This document shows positions 1 to 6,997 of a stretch of DNA of 12,923 bases, one piece after another. The DNA comes from Stenotrophomonas sp. (lineage in GTDB: Bacteria; Pseudomonadota; Gammaproteobacteria; Xanthomonadales; Xanthomonadaceae), in contig DMZT01000409.1 in NCBI GenBank assembly GCA_003484865.1, positions 1 to 12,923 of the forward strand, read 5' to 3'. The position numbers and the translations under genes are program-made. The notes beneath the pieces were generated by a model. It was not told the DNA's origin. It searched no databases and saw nothing but the letters and a program-made list of their open reading frames with translations. Within the stretch, counting starts at the first letter, position 1; every line of letters begins with the position of its first letter.

Positions 1-14
1 CGCTCTTCCGATCT
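1..14. other. Residual Illumina adapter sequence
   Basis: Bases 1-14 (CGCTCTTCCGATCT) are identical to the 3' end of the standard Illumina read-1 adapter, which ends in GACGCTCTTCCGATCT. The genuine sequence probably begins at base 15, where the TonB receptor frame becomes convincing. This is an untrimmed library artefact, not genomic DNA, and it implies that base 1 is the physical end of an assembled contig. Confidence 0.93.
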
Positions 15-215
15 GGCGCCTTCGCGGTGCTTGATGCCAGTGCGTCGTATCAGCTGTCCGAGCGGCTGAGCGTGGATGTACAGGTGAAGAACCTGACCGG
101 CCGCGACTACGCCTATGCGTGGTACGACAACTTCTTCTGGGGCGGCGATGACCAGCCGATGTTCTCGCCCGCACCGGGGCGCTCGGCTTACGTGTCGTTG
201 AACCTGAAGCTGTAG
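15..215 (+). CDS. TonB-dependent receptor, C-terminal fragment
   Basis: This is the last ~66 residues of an outer-membrane TonB-dependent receptor, cut off by the contig end. The frame runs GAFAVLDASASYQLSERLSV and contains VKNLTGRDY (the usual 'NLtdk.Y' element of the terminal barrel strands), then an aromatic hairpin (YAWYDNFFW) and the closing strand PGRSAYVSLNLKL. Such receptors take up ferric siderophores or, often in Xanthomonadaceae, carbohydrates. The substrate cannot be told from this piece. The final residue is Leu rather than the more usual Phe/Trp. Base 15 is only where real sequence begins, not a start codon. No convincing terminator follows; the short inverted repeat at about 214-227 lacks a T tract. 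Confidence 0.8.
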   Translation, partial: GAFAVLDASASYQLSERLSVDVQVKNLTGRDYAYAWYDNFFWGGDDQPMFSPAPGRSAYVSLNLKL

Positions 216-228
216 GGCAGCCCTGCCC

Positions 229-445
229 TCACATCCGCTCGCCGGGCAGGCGGCTGGCCTGCTCCAGCCAGGTACGGAACTGCGCTTCGTCCAGCGGCAC
301 GCCTTCCTCGATATGCAGGTAGCGCGTGTCCTGGCTTTTCGAGGCGACTGGCGGAACCGGCTGCAGTAACCGCCCGCGGAAAAAGGCCACCTTGATGTGG
401 AACGTTCGTCGCCATGGTGCCGTTCCCGTGGAAGACCCACCCGCG
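229..445 (-). pseudogene. Decayed DUF1801-type protein, C-terminal remnant
   Basis: On the minus strand, codons from 405 down to the TGA at 229-231 read TFHIKVAFFRG...LLQPVPPV...SQDTRYLHIEEG...LDEAQFRTWLEQASRLPGERM. This resembles the C-terminus of DUF1801 (YdhG-like) proteins, in which a K-V-x-F-F-x-G strand is followed by a 'TRYLHI.E...LDEAQ...W..QA..LPGE' tail. No start codon precedes it in that frame. Just upstream the better-matching frame seems to shift: 445-403 reads RGWVFHGNGTMA in another frame, preceded by a TAA at 446-448. The gene is therefore truncated and probably frameshifted, with nothing recognisable further upstream before the AI-2E gene. The family is assigned from memory of the motif pattern and its function is poorly defined. 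Confidence 0.5.
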
Positions 446-498
446 TTATAGACCGCGGCGGGGCTGGGAGCAACGGAGCGCGCGCGGCGGCCGGTGAT

Positions 499-1524
499 TC
501 AGATCCAGCGCTGGTCCAGCAGCTCGCGCTTGATATAGGCATAGAACACGGGCGCCGCGACCAGCCCTGGCAGCCCGAACGCGGCTTCCATCACCAGCAT
601 GGCGAGCAGCAGTTCCCACGCACGTGCCTGGATCTCGCCGCCGACGATGCGCGCGTTGAGGAAATACTCCAGCTTGTGGATGACCACCAGGTACAGCAGC
701 GCGACCACGGCCACGTAGAACGACACCGACAGCGCGACGATGGTGATGACCGTGTTGGAGATGATGTTGCCCACCACCGGCAGCAGGCCGGCGAGGAAGG
801 TGATCAGCACCAGCGTCTTGGACAGCGGCAGATGCACGCCGAACAGCGGCAGCACCCCGAGCAGGAAGATGGCGGTGAACAGCGTATTGAGCAGCGAGAT
901 CTTCACCTGTGCGAACACGACCTGCCGGAACGCCGTGGCCATGCGGCTGGTGCGGCCGATCAGCTCCTGCGCCAGCGGCCCCATCTTGGGCAAGGGCAAC
1001 TCGTCGTAGAGCGCGATCATCGCCCCCAGCACCATGCCGATCAGGATCCGCACGCTGATCTGCACGGCCGAGGTGCCGGCGATGCCGAGCTGCTGGCGGT
1101 GCGTCGCCGCCCAGTCGTTCATCGCCGTGCGCAGCGCCTGCAGGTCTTCCGGGATATAGGGCTGCAGCAGGTCCGGCACCTGGTGGCGGGAGGTGTTGAG
1201 GATGTCCATCAGGCGCATCAACAGCGCATCCGGGCCACCGGTCTCGTTGCGGAAGAACGAAGCGATGCCGATCGCCGCCAGGGTCAGCGCGCCGATGATC
1301 AACGCCGACAGGACGATCACCGAATAGGCGCGTGCGCGCCCGGGCGGCAGCTTGCCTTCGACGGTGGAGGCCAGCAGGTGGGTCAGGTGGAACACCAGCA
1401 GACCCGACAGCAGGGTCACCACCAGCCCGAGTTTCAGGGTCAGCCACATGCCCAGCAGCATCAGCACCCAGGCCGCGATGCGGGCGGTGGGCGGCTTGGG
1501 CAACGCGGGGATCACTATGGACAT
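499..1524 (-). CDS. AI-2E family transporter (PerM/YdiK-like permease)
   Basis: This 341-residue integral inner-membrane protein belongs to the AI-2E exporter/PerM superfamily (PF01594). An N-terminal pair of hydrophobic segments (AAWVLMLLGMWLTLKLG, VVTLLSGLLVFHL) is followed by a third (VIVLSALIIGALTLAAIGIA) and a soluble, partly amphipathic middle. Then comes the family's C-terminal block of helices, including LITFLAGLLPVVGNIISNTV, which carries the conserved 'P.vGn..s' element, and a tail reading AWELLLAMLVMEAAFGLPGLVAAPVFYAY. The start at 1524 is preferred over an in-frame ATG at 1551 because AGGA lies 9 bases upstream of 1524. It overlaps the end of the upstream LacI gene by 10 bases, suggesting cotranscription and coupled translation. 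The substrate is unknown: some relatives export autoinducer-2, others are Na+/H+ or organic-ion carriers. A role in the neighbouring sugar pathway is not evident. Confidence 0.85.
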   Translation of the reverse strand: MSIVIPALPKPPTARIAAWVLMLLGMWLTLKLGLVVTLLSGLLVFHLTHLLASTVEGKLPPGRARAYSVIVLSALIIGALTLAAIGIASFFRNETGGPDALLMRLMDILNTSRHQVPDLLQPYIPEDLQALRTAMNDWAATHRQQLGIAGTSAVQISVRILIGMVLGAMIALYDELPLPKMGPLAQELIGRTSRMATAFRQVVFAQVKISLLNTLFTAIFLLGVLPLFGVHLPLSKTLVLITFLAGLLPVVGNIISNTVITIVALSVSFYVAVVALLYLVVIHKLEYFLNARIVGGEIQARAWELLLAMLVMEAAFGLPGLVAAPVFYAYIKRELLDQRWI

Positions 1525-2564
1525 GCGGGCGCATCCTGACGGGTGGCCCATGGTAGTGGATGCGGCGCGGGCGCTGCAGTCGAGCCCCGCACCATCAAAC
1601 TGAAATCCAGCGTCTGCTGAAGCGGTACATCGACACGTTCGATGATGGCAAGCAGCAGATGGACCGCGCGGGCACCGATCTCCCGCATCGGTTGCCGAAT
1701 GGTCGTCAACGGGGGCGTGAGGTAACGCGACGATGCCAGGTCGTCGAAGCCGACGACAGACAGACCATCGGGCACGCCGATGCCAAGATCCCGACAGGCC
1801 GCCAGCACGCCCAGCGCCATCTGGTCGCTGAAGCAGAACACCGCCGTCGGCACCGACGCGCGGGCCAGCAGTTTCATCCCGGCCGCATGGCCGGATTCCA
1901 CCGAGAAGTCACCCGGCACAACGCTCAGGTGACGCAGGCGGCCACGCGCCCTGCCGGCGGCCCGAACCCCTTCCAGTCGCTGCTGGTGCAGGGGATTGTC
2001 CGGCGGTCCACCGACCACGGCGATCCGCTCGTGCCCCAGCCCGTACAGGTGTTCCATCACGGCGCGCGCGGCGGCCGCGTTGTCGATGTGGACGCTGGGG
2101 ATGCCCAGCGCGGGATCGAACTCGCAGCCGTTGACAACCGGCGCGGCACTGCCCTGCTGCTGGACGATGTCACGTGCCGTGGGCGGGAGGCGATGGCCCA
2201 GCACGATCAGGCCATCGGCCTCGTTGCGCCGGAGCATCTGTGCGTAGCGCTCCTCGCGCTCGGGCAGGTTCTGGGTATCGCCCAGCAGGACGGCGTAGCC
2301 AACGGCCTGCGCCGCGTCCTCCGCGCCCTGCAGGATCTGGGCGAAGAACGGGTTGGCGATGTCCGGCACGGTGACCAGGATCTTGCCGCTGCGCTGGGTC
2401 TTGAGGGTTCTGGCCACCGTGTTGGGGACATAGCCCAGCGCGGCGGCCGCCTGCTCGATGCGCGCGCGCGTGGCCGGCAGCACTTTCTCCGGCCGGGACA
2501 GCGCCCGCGACACCGTGCCGGCCGAGACGCCGACGTGCTTTGCAATGTCGTAGATGGTGGCCAT
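1515..2564 (-). CDS. LacI-family transcriptional regulator
   Basis: This 349-residue LacI/GalR repressor has an N-terminal helix-turn-helix (TIYDIAKHVGVSAGTVSRAL, about residues 3-22) and a hinge helix (GYVPNTVARTLKT). The periplasmic-binding-protein-like effector domain contains VPDIANPFFAQILQGAEDAA, HERIAVVGGP, FCFSDQMALGVL and VVGFDDLASSRYLTPPLTTI. Full length is normal for the family. The start at 2564 has AGAGG just upstream and begins directly at the HTH; an in-frame ATG at 2597 would add 11 unlikely residues. The gene is divergent from the 2660-7297 operon. The shared spacer holds a perfect operator-like palindrome that recurs upstream of the 11246-7305 operon, so it most likely controls both and itself. 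The effector is probably a sugar or keto-sugar of the pathway (inference). Confidence 0.92.
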   Translation of the reverse strand: MATIYDIAKHVGVSAGTVSRALSRPEKVLPATRARIEQAAAALGYVPNTVARTLKTQRSGKILVTVPDIANPFFAQILQGAEDAAQAVGYAVLLGDTQNLPEREERYAQMLRRNEADGLIVLGHRLPPTARDIVQQQGSAAPVVNGCEFDPALGIPSVHIDNAAAARAVMEHLYGLGHERIAVVGGPPDNPLHQQRLEGVRAAGRARGRLRHLSVVPGDFSVESGHAAGMKLLARASVPTAVFCFSDQMALGVLAACRDLGIGVPDGLSVVGFDDLASSRYLTPPLTTIRQPMREIGARAVHLLLAIIERVDVPLQQTLDFSLMVRGSTAAPAPHPLPWATRQDAPACP

Positions 2565-2585
2565 GGGGTTACCTCTTCCTTCCGC

Positions 2586-2598
2586 TGTGCAGTGCACA
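2586..2598. promoter_or_regulatory. Second palindrome in the lacI-operon spacer
   Basis: TGTGCA-G-TGCACA is a perfect 13-base inverted repeat with a single central base. It lies between the lacI ribosome-binding site and the main operator. It differs in sequence and symmetry from the TGCAATCGATTGCA site, so if functional it probably binds another protein. TGTG...CACA loosely recalls CRP/Clp half sites, but the spacing is too short for the standard TGTGA-N6-TCACA form. Chance occurrence is possible. Confidence 0.35.
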
Positions 2599-2621
2599 AC
2601 GGGTCTTTCGAATGCCCCTGC

Positions 2622-2630
2622 TAGGATAAT
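2622..2630 (+). promoter_or_regulatory. Candidate -10 region of the 2660-7297 operon
   Basis: TAGGATAAT sits directly before the operator palindrome and contains two overlapping -10-like hexamers, TAGGAT (2622-2627, with an upstream TG as in extended -10 promoters) and GATAAT (2625-2630). Transcription would start inside the palindrome, so a bound LacI repressor would block it. No good -35 hexamer is visible at standard spacing. Confidence 0.35.
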
Positions 2631-2644
2631 GCAATCGATTGCAT
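2629..2644. promoter_or_regulatory. LacI-type operator palindrome, copy 1
   Basis: ATGCAATCGATTGCAT is a perfect 16-base palindrome centred on CG, the symmetry typical of LacI-family operators. It lies in the spacer between the divergent LacI gene (start 2564) and the first gene of the plus operon (start 2660). Its 14-base core TGCAATCGATTGCA (2630-2643) recurs exactly at 11292-11305, upstream of the minus-strand operon. The repeat at the heads of two functionally linked operons is the main support. Confidence 0.8.
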
Positions 2645-2659
2645 CGAGGGCGAATCCTC

Positions 2660-3712
2660 TTGAAAACGCTCAAGGGTCCAGCGCTGTTCCTGGCGCAGTT
2701 CATCGGCGACACACCTCCTTTTGATCGGCTGGACACGCTGGCCGGCTGGGCCGCGGGGCTGGGCTATTCTGGCGTACAAGTGCCGACCAGCGCGCCCCAC
2801 CTGTTCGATCTGGCCGAGGCGGCGCGCAGCCAGGCCTACTGCGACGACGTCGCCGGCATGCTGGCCGGGCATGGCCTGCAGATCACCGAGCTGTCCACCC
2901 ACCTGCAGGGGCAGCTGGTTGCCGTCCATCCGGCCTATGACAGCCTGTTCGACGGCTTCGCACCACCGGACAAGCGCGGTGATCCCGCGGCCCGCCAGGC
3001 CTGGGCGGTGGAGCAGCTGCTGCTGGCCGCCAAGGCCAGCGAGCGCCTGGGGCTGACCGCGCACGCCACGTTCTCCGGCGCGCTGGCCTGGCCCTACTTC
3101 TATCCCTGGCCGCAACGCCCGCCCGGACTGGTGGAAGAAGCCTTCGCCGAACTCGGCCGCCGCTGGCGCCCCATCCTCGATGCCTTCGACGCCTGCGGCG
3201 TGGACCTGTGCTTCGAGATCCATCCGGGCGAGGACCTGCACGACGGCGCGACCTTCGAGCGCTTCCTCGACGTGGTGGACCACCACCCCCGCGCAAAGAT
3301 CCTGTACGACCCCAGCCATCTGCTGCTGCAGCAGATGGACTACCTCGGCTTCATCGACCGCTACCACGCGCGCATCGGCATCTTCCACGTCAAGGACGCG
3401 GAGTACCACGCCAGTGCGCGCAGTGGCGTGTATGGCGGTTACCAGGACTGGATCGATCGTCCGGGCCGGTTCCGCTCGCTCGGTGATGGGCAGATCGACT
3501 TCAAGGCGATCTTCTCGAAATTCGCGCAGTACGACTTCCCCGGCTGGGCAGTGCTGGAGTGGGAGTGCTGCCTGAAACACCCGGAAGACGGCGCGCGCGA
3601 AGGGGCCGTCTTCATCCGCGACCACATCATCCGCGTGACCGAGCGCGCCTTCGACGACTTTGCCGACAGCGGCACCGATCCTGGATCACTGCGCCGCATG
3701 CTGGGGATCTGA
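2660..3712 (+). CDS. Sugar phosphate isomerase/epimerase-like TIM-barrel protein, cytoplasmic
   Basis: This 350-residue protein belongs to the AP-endonuclease-2/xylose-isomerase-like TIM-barrel superfamily (PF01261). Likely metal and active-site elements are FEIHPGE (residues 185-191), YDPSH (216-220), HVKD (243-246) and LEWE (299-302). There is no signal peptide, so it should act in the cytoplasm. The chosen start is TTG at 2660, with GAGGG 9 bases upstream, giving an N-terminus KTLKGPALFLAQF that enters the first barrel strand. An earlier in-frame TTG at 2639 falls inside the operator and is unlikely. It is the first gene of the plus operon, and the MFS gene begins 26 bases after its stop. 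Relatives include isomerases, epimerases and, in levoglucosan and 3-keto-glycoside pathways, beta-eliminases or hydratases. Context favours a keto-sugar step but the exact reaction is not readable. Confidence 0.85.
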   Translation: MKTLKGPALFLAQFIGDTPPFDRLDTLAGWAAGLGYSGVQVPTSAPHLFDLAEAARSQAYCDDVAGMLAGHGLQITELSTHLQGQLVAVHPAYDSLFDGFAPPDKRGDPAARQAWAVEQLLLAAKASERLGLTAHATFSGALAWPYFYPWPQRPPGLVEEAFAELGRRWRPILDAFDACGVDLCFEIHPGEDLHDGATFERFLDVVDHHPRAKILYDPSHLLLQQMDYLGFIDRYHARIGIFHVKDAEYHASARSGVYGGYQDWIDRPGRFRSLGDGQIDFKAIFSKFAQYDFPGWAVLEWECCLKHPEDGAREGAVFIRDHIIRVTERAFDDFADSGTDPGSLRRMLGI

Positions 3713-3738
3713 GCCATCACTGCCTGGGAGGGCAAGCC

Positions 3739-4956
3739 ATGACGCACACCATGTCGCGCTTGGGCGCGATGATGTTTCTGCAGTTTTTCATCTGGGGCGC
3801 GTGGTTCGTGACCCTGGGAACGTACCTGGTGCAGGGGCCGTTGCAGGCCACTGCGAGCCAGGTCGCGACGGCCTTCCTCAGCCAGTCCATCGGCGCCATC
3901 GTCGCGCCGTTCCTGGTTGGCCTGATTGCGGATCGCTACTTCGCGGCGCAGCGCATTCTCGCGGTGCTGCATCTGGCCGGCGCGGCGATGATGTGGCTGG
4001 CCTCCACGGCGACGGACTTCAGCACCTTCTCCGTTTATGTCATGGGATACATGCTGCTGTTCATGCCAACGCTGGCGCTGGCCAACAGTGTGGCGATGCG
4101 GCACATGCAGTCGCCGGAAAAGCAGTTTCCGCTGGTGCGGGTGGCCGGCAGCATCGGCTGGATCGTGGCCGGCGTGCTGATCGGCTGGCTGGGCTGGGAA
4201 CAGGCGCATCGCCTCGAGCTGACCTTCCAGATGGCGGCGATGGCGTCGCTGGCCCTGGGCCTGTATGCATTCACCCTGCCGCACACGCCGCCGCTGGCGC
4301 AACAGCGCGACGCCGGCCTGGGACAGATCCTGGGGCTGGACTCGCTGCGGCTGCTGAAGTCGCGCGCCTACCTGGTGTTCTTCCTGGCCTCCATCGCCAT
4401 CTGCATCCCGCTGGCGTTCTACTACAACTTCACCAACCCGTACCTCAACGATCTGGGCGTGCGCGGCGCGGCCGGCCTGCAATCGCTGGGCCAAGTCTCC
4501 GAAGTGCTGCTGATGCTTGCCATGCCGTTCCTGTTCGTGCGGCTGGGAGTGAAGACGATGCTGGCGGTGGGCATGGCGGCGTGGGTAGTGCGCTATGCGA
4601 TGTTCGCCTTCGGCGATGCAGGCAGCGGCTTCTCCCTGCTGGTGATCGGCATCGTGCTGCACGGCATCTGCTACGACTTCTTCTTCGTCACCGGCCAGAT
4701 CTACACCGATGCGCATGCCGGCCCGGCCGCGCGCAGCAGCGCGCAGGGCTTCATCACCCTGGCCACGTATGGCGTGGGCATGCTGATTGGCACGTTCCTG
4801 TCCGGCGCGGTGGTGGAGCACTACACCACGGCGGCTGGCCCGGACTGGCAGAAGATCTGGCTGTTCCCGGCAGGCGTGGCGCTGGTCGTGCTGATCGCCT
4901 TCCTGTTGTTGTTCCGCGACCGGCCGGTGGTTGCGGCCGCACCGTCCACCCCCTGA
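3739..4956 (+). CDS. MFS sugar/nucleoside:H+ symporter family transporter
   Basis: This 405-residue inner-membrane carrier of the major facilitator superfamily resembles the nucleoside:H+ symporter group (NupG/XapB, PF03825). It opens with LGAMMFLQFFIWGAWFVTLG, the characteristic first helix of that group, and shows about twelve hydrophobic segments. A loop LIADRYFAAQRIL follows the second, and the central break LPHTPPLAQQRDAGLGQILG separates the two halves. In the second half, VLHGICYDFFFVTGQIYTD is another group hallmark. The start ATG at 3739 has GGGAGG about 7 bases upstream; an ATG at 3751 is a weaker alternative. It sits between a TIM-barrel gene and a Gfo/Idh oxidoreductase, as such carriers commonly do in glycoside loci. 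It probably imports the sugar, keto-sugar or glycoside on which the cytoplasmic enzymes act, rather than nucleosides (inference). Confidence 0.88.
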   Translation: MTHTMSRLGAMMFLQFFIWGAWFVTLGTYLVQGPLQATASQVATAFLSQSIGAIVAPFLVGLIADRYFAAQRILAVLHLAGAAMMWLASTATDFSTFSVYVMGYMLLFMPTLALANSVAMRHMQSPEKQFPLVRVAGSIGWIVAGVLIGWLGWEQAHRLELTFQMAAMASLALGLYAFTLPHTPPLAQQRDAGLGQILGLDSLRLLKSRAYLVFFLASIAICIPLAFYYNFTNPYLNDLGVRGAAGLQSLGQVSEVLLMLAMPFLFVRLGVKTMLAVGMAAWVVRYAMFAFGDAGSGFSLLVIGIVLHGICYDFFFVTGQIYTDAHAGPAARSSAQGFITLATYGVGMLIGTFLSGAVVEHYTTAAGPDWQKIWLFPAGVALVVLIAFLLLFRDRPVVAAAPSTP

Positions 4957-4968
4957 GGACCGCACCCG

Positions 4969-6093
4969 ATGCCCAAGCTTGGAATTGCCATCGTCGGCAC
5001 CGGCATGATCGGCGCCGTACACCATCGCGCGGCGCTGCTGGCCGGTGCGGAGATCCGGGGCGTGGCCGCCTCGTCACCGCAGCGCGCACGCGACGTGGCG
5101 CAGGCGTGGGGCGTGCCGCGTGCCTATCGGGACATCGAGGACGTGGTCGCCGATCCACAGGTGCAGGTGGTGCACGTCTGCACGCCCAACCATCTGCACC
5201 GCGGCATGGCGCAGGCGGCGCTGAACGCGGGCAAGCACGTGATCTGCGAGAAACCGCTGGCCACCACGCTGGAGGACGCCCAGGCGCTGGCCGCATTGGC
5301 CGCCTCGACCGGGCTGGTCGCCACGGTGCCGTTCGTCTACCGCTACCACCCGGTGGTGCGCGAGGCGCGCGCCCGCATCGCGCAGGGCGAACTGGGGCCG
5401 CTGCACCTGATCCACGGCAGCTACCTGCAGGACTGGCTGCTGGACCCGGCCAGCAACAACTGGCGCGTGGACCCGGCGCTGGGCGGCGCGTCGCGCGTGT
5501 TCGCCGACATCGGCTCGCACTGGTGCGACCTGGTGGAATGGGTCAGTGGCGAGCGCTTCGTCGACGTCAGTGCGGCATTCGCCACCGTGCTCGCCGAGCG
5601 CGGCGCCCTCACCGGCCAGAGCTTCACCACGCCGGCGGCGGGCGGCGCGATGCAGGCCGTATCCAGCGAAGATGTGGCCGCGGCGATGTTCAAGACCGGC
5701 GCAGGCACGCTGGCGTCATTGACGGTCAGCCAGGTCTCGGCCGGACGCCACAATCGCCTCTGGTTCGAGATCGACGGCGCCCAGGCCAGCGTGGCGTTCA
5801 ACCAGGAGGACGCCGAACGGCTGTGGATCGGCCGACCCGACCAGCGCGAGGAAACCTTCGTGCGTGGACCGGGTGCCGGCAGTGCCGAACAACGCCGGCT
5901 GTCGGTGTTGCCGCCCGGCCATGCGCAGGGCTACGGCCACTGCTTCGAGGCGTTCGTCGCCGACACCTATCACGCCATCGACGGTGAGCGGCCACAGGGC
6001 CTGCCCACCTTCGAGGACGGCCTGCGTTCGGCGTTGATCGTCGACCGCGTGATTGCATCGGCCAGGTCACGTGCCTGGACCACCATCGGTTGA
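4969..6093 (+). CDS. Gfo/Idh/MocA family NAD(P)-dependent oxidoreductase
   Basis: This 374-residue cytoplasmic dehydrogenase begins with a Rossmann fold: GIAIVGTGMIG (residues 5-15) carries the GxGxxG dinucleotide motif. It continues through HVCTPNHLH (69-77) to the catalytic-lysine signature CEKPLA (93-98). The second domain has YRYHP (124-128) and DIGSHWCDL (180-188), which hold the family's substrate-binding and catalytic His/Asp positions. There is no signal peptide or Tat motif, unlike many exported relatives. The SD AGGA overlaps the MFS stop codon (ATG is 12 bases after it), so the genes are cotranscribed. Family members oxidise or reduce one hydroxyl of a pyranose, often C3. Since a membrane/periplasmic GMC dehydrogenase is encoded alongside, this enzyme may work in the reverse direction, reducing 3-keto-glucose to glucose with NAD(P)H (inference); it could equally be a cytoplasmic 3-dehydrogenase. 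Confidence 0.9.
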   Translation: MPKLGIAIVGTGMIGAVHHRAALLAGAEIRGVAASSPQRARDVAQAWGVPRAYRDIEDVVADPQVQVVHVCTPNHLHRGMAQAALNAGKHVICEKPLATTLEDAQALAALAASTGLVATVPFVYRYHPVVREARARIAQGELGPLHLIHGSYLQDWLLDPASNNWRVDPALGGASRVFADIGSHWCDLVEWVSGERFVDVSAAFATVLAERGALTGQSFTTPAAGGAMQAVSSEDVAAAMFKTGAGTLASLTVSQVSAGRHNRLWFEIDGAQASVAFNQEDAERLWIGRPDQREETFVRGPGAGSAEQRRLSVLPPGHAQGYGHCFEAFVADTYHAIDGERPQGLPTFEDGLRSALIVDRVIASARSRAWTTIG

Positions 6094-6112
6094 ATCCCGG
6101 GAGGATGTGTTG

Positions 6113-6979
6113 ATGAAAATCGCTACGCGCAGGACCACCACCCTTGCACTGCTGCTGCTCGTTGCCCTGCCTGCCTTCGCAGGCGACCCCGCCGGTCCGC
6201 AGCAGCCCATCGCAGTGCAGATGTACACGCTGCGCGACGCCGGCACGCTCGACCAGCAGTTGAAGATCGTGCATGACGCGGGCGTCGGCGCGGTGGAGAC
6301 AGTGGGTACCCAGAACGTCAGCGCCACCGAACTCAAGCACCTGCTGGACCGCTATTCGATCAAGGCCATTTCCTCCCACGTGCAACTGGCCGATCTGCGC
6401 AGCGACCTGGCCGGGGTGGTGGCCTTCAACCACTCGATCGGAAACACCACCCTGGTGGTGCCGTACCTGGACAAGAAGGATCGGCCGACCGATGCCGCAG
6501 GCTGGACCACACTGGGCCAGGAACTGGGCCGGATCGCGGCGCTGGCAAAGGCCCAGGGGATGCGCTTGGCTTACCACAACCATGACTTCGAGCTGGTCGA
6601 TTTCAACGGCAAAACCGGCCTGGAACTGCTGTTCGCTGCGGCCGGCCCCGACCTGCAGACCGAGCTGGACCTGGCCTGGGTAGCCCGTGCGGGCCATGAC
6701 CCGGTGGTGATGCTGGGCAAATTCCGTGGCCACGTGTTCGCGGTACACGCCAAGGACAACGCCCCCAAAGGCCAGGCCGAAGACGAGGGCGGCTTCGCCG
6801 CCGTTGGCCAGGGCGTGCTGGACTGGAACGCGATCCTGCCTGCCGCCGCGGCGGCGGGCGTGCAGTGGTACATCGTCGAGCACGACCAACCGCGTGATCC
6901 GGCCAAGGTCATCAAGACGGGCGCGGACTACCTGCGTCAACACCTCACCGCCACGCCGCCCGCCAGCGCACCGCGCTAG
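6113..6979 (+). CDS. Exported sugar phosphate isomerase/epimerase-like TIM-barrel protein
   Basis: This 288-residue protein has a classical Sec signal peptide: basic KIATRR, hydrophobic TLALLLLVALP, and AFA before GD, so cleavage is expected after residue 23. The mature part is a PF01261 TIM barrel. Candidate metal or catalytic elements are VETVG (61-65), AYHNHDFEL (153-161), ELDLAW (184-189), HAKD (212-215) and IVEHD (254-258). Two ATG/TTG-like triplets crowd the start; ATG at 6113 has GGGAGGA 8 bases upstream and yields the clean signal peptide. It begins 19 bases after the oxidoreductase stop, and 18 bases separate its stop from the cytochrome gene. A periplasmic location is unusual for the 'isomerase' label, because no phosphorylated sugar is expected there. 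A hydratase, eliminase or epimerase acting on a free keto-sugar is more plausible in this context (inference). Confidence 0.87.
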   Translation: MKIATRRTTTLALLLLVALPAFAGDPAGPQQPIAVQMYTLRDAGTLDQQLKIVHDAGVGAVETVGTQNVSATELKHLLDRYSIKAISSHVQLADLRSDLAGVVAFNHSIGNTTLVVPYLDKKDRPTDAAGWTTLGQELGRIAALAKAQGMRLAYHNHDFELVDFNGKTGLELLFAAAGPDLQTELDLAWVARAGHDPVVMLGKFRGHVFAVHAKDNAPKGQAEDEGGFAAVGQGVLDWNAILPAAAAAGVQWYIVEHDQPRDPAKVIKTGADYLRQHLTATPPASAPR

Positions 6980-6997
6980 CCCGCCAAGGAGCCCCAC

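Noticed and set aside
214..227. Short inverted repeat GGGCAG-CC-CTGCCC after the TonB receptor stop
   Set aside because: The loop is only 2 bases in the full pairing and no T tract follows, so it is not supported as an intrinsic terminator.
397..1539. 380-codon plus-strand open frame opposite the AI-2E permease
   Set aside because: Composition is Gln/His/Arg-rich, typical of an antisense frame to a membrane protein gene; no family resemblance.
3660..5987. Very long open frame on the plus strand (775 codons) across the MFS and oxidoreductase genes
   Set aside because: Its translation is low-complexity Arg/Gly/Ala/His-rich, matches no family, and lies over two well-recognised genes in another frame; it is a by-product of high GC.
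6051..6060. GATTGCATCG resembling the operator's right half inside the end of the oxidoreductase gene
   Set aside because: No symmetric left half; the bases are explained by the coding sequence.
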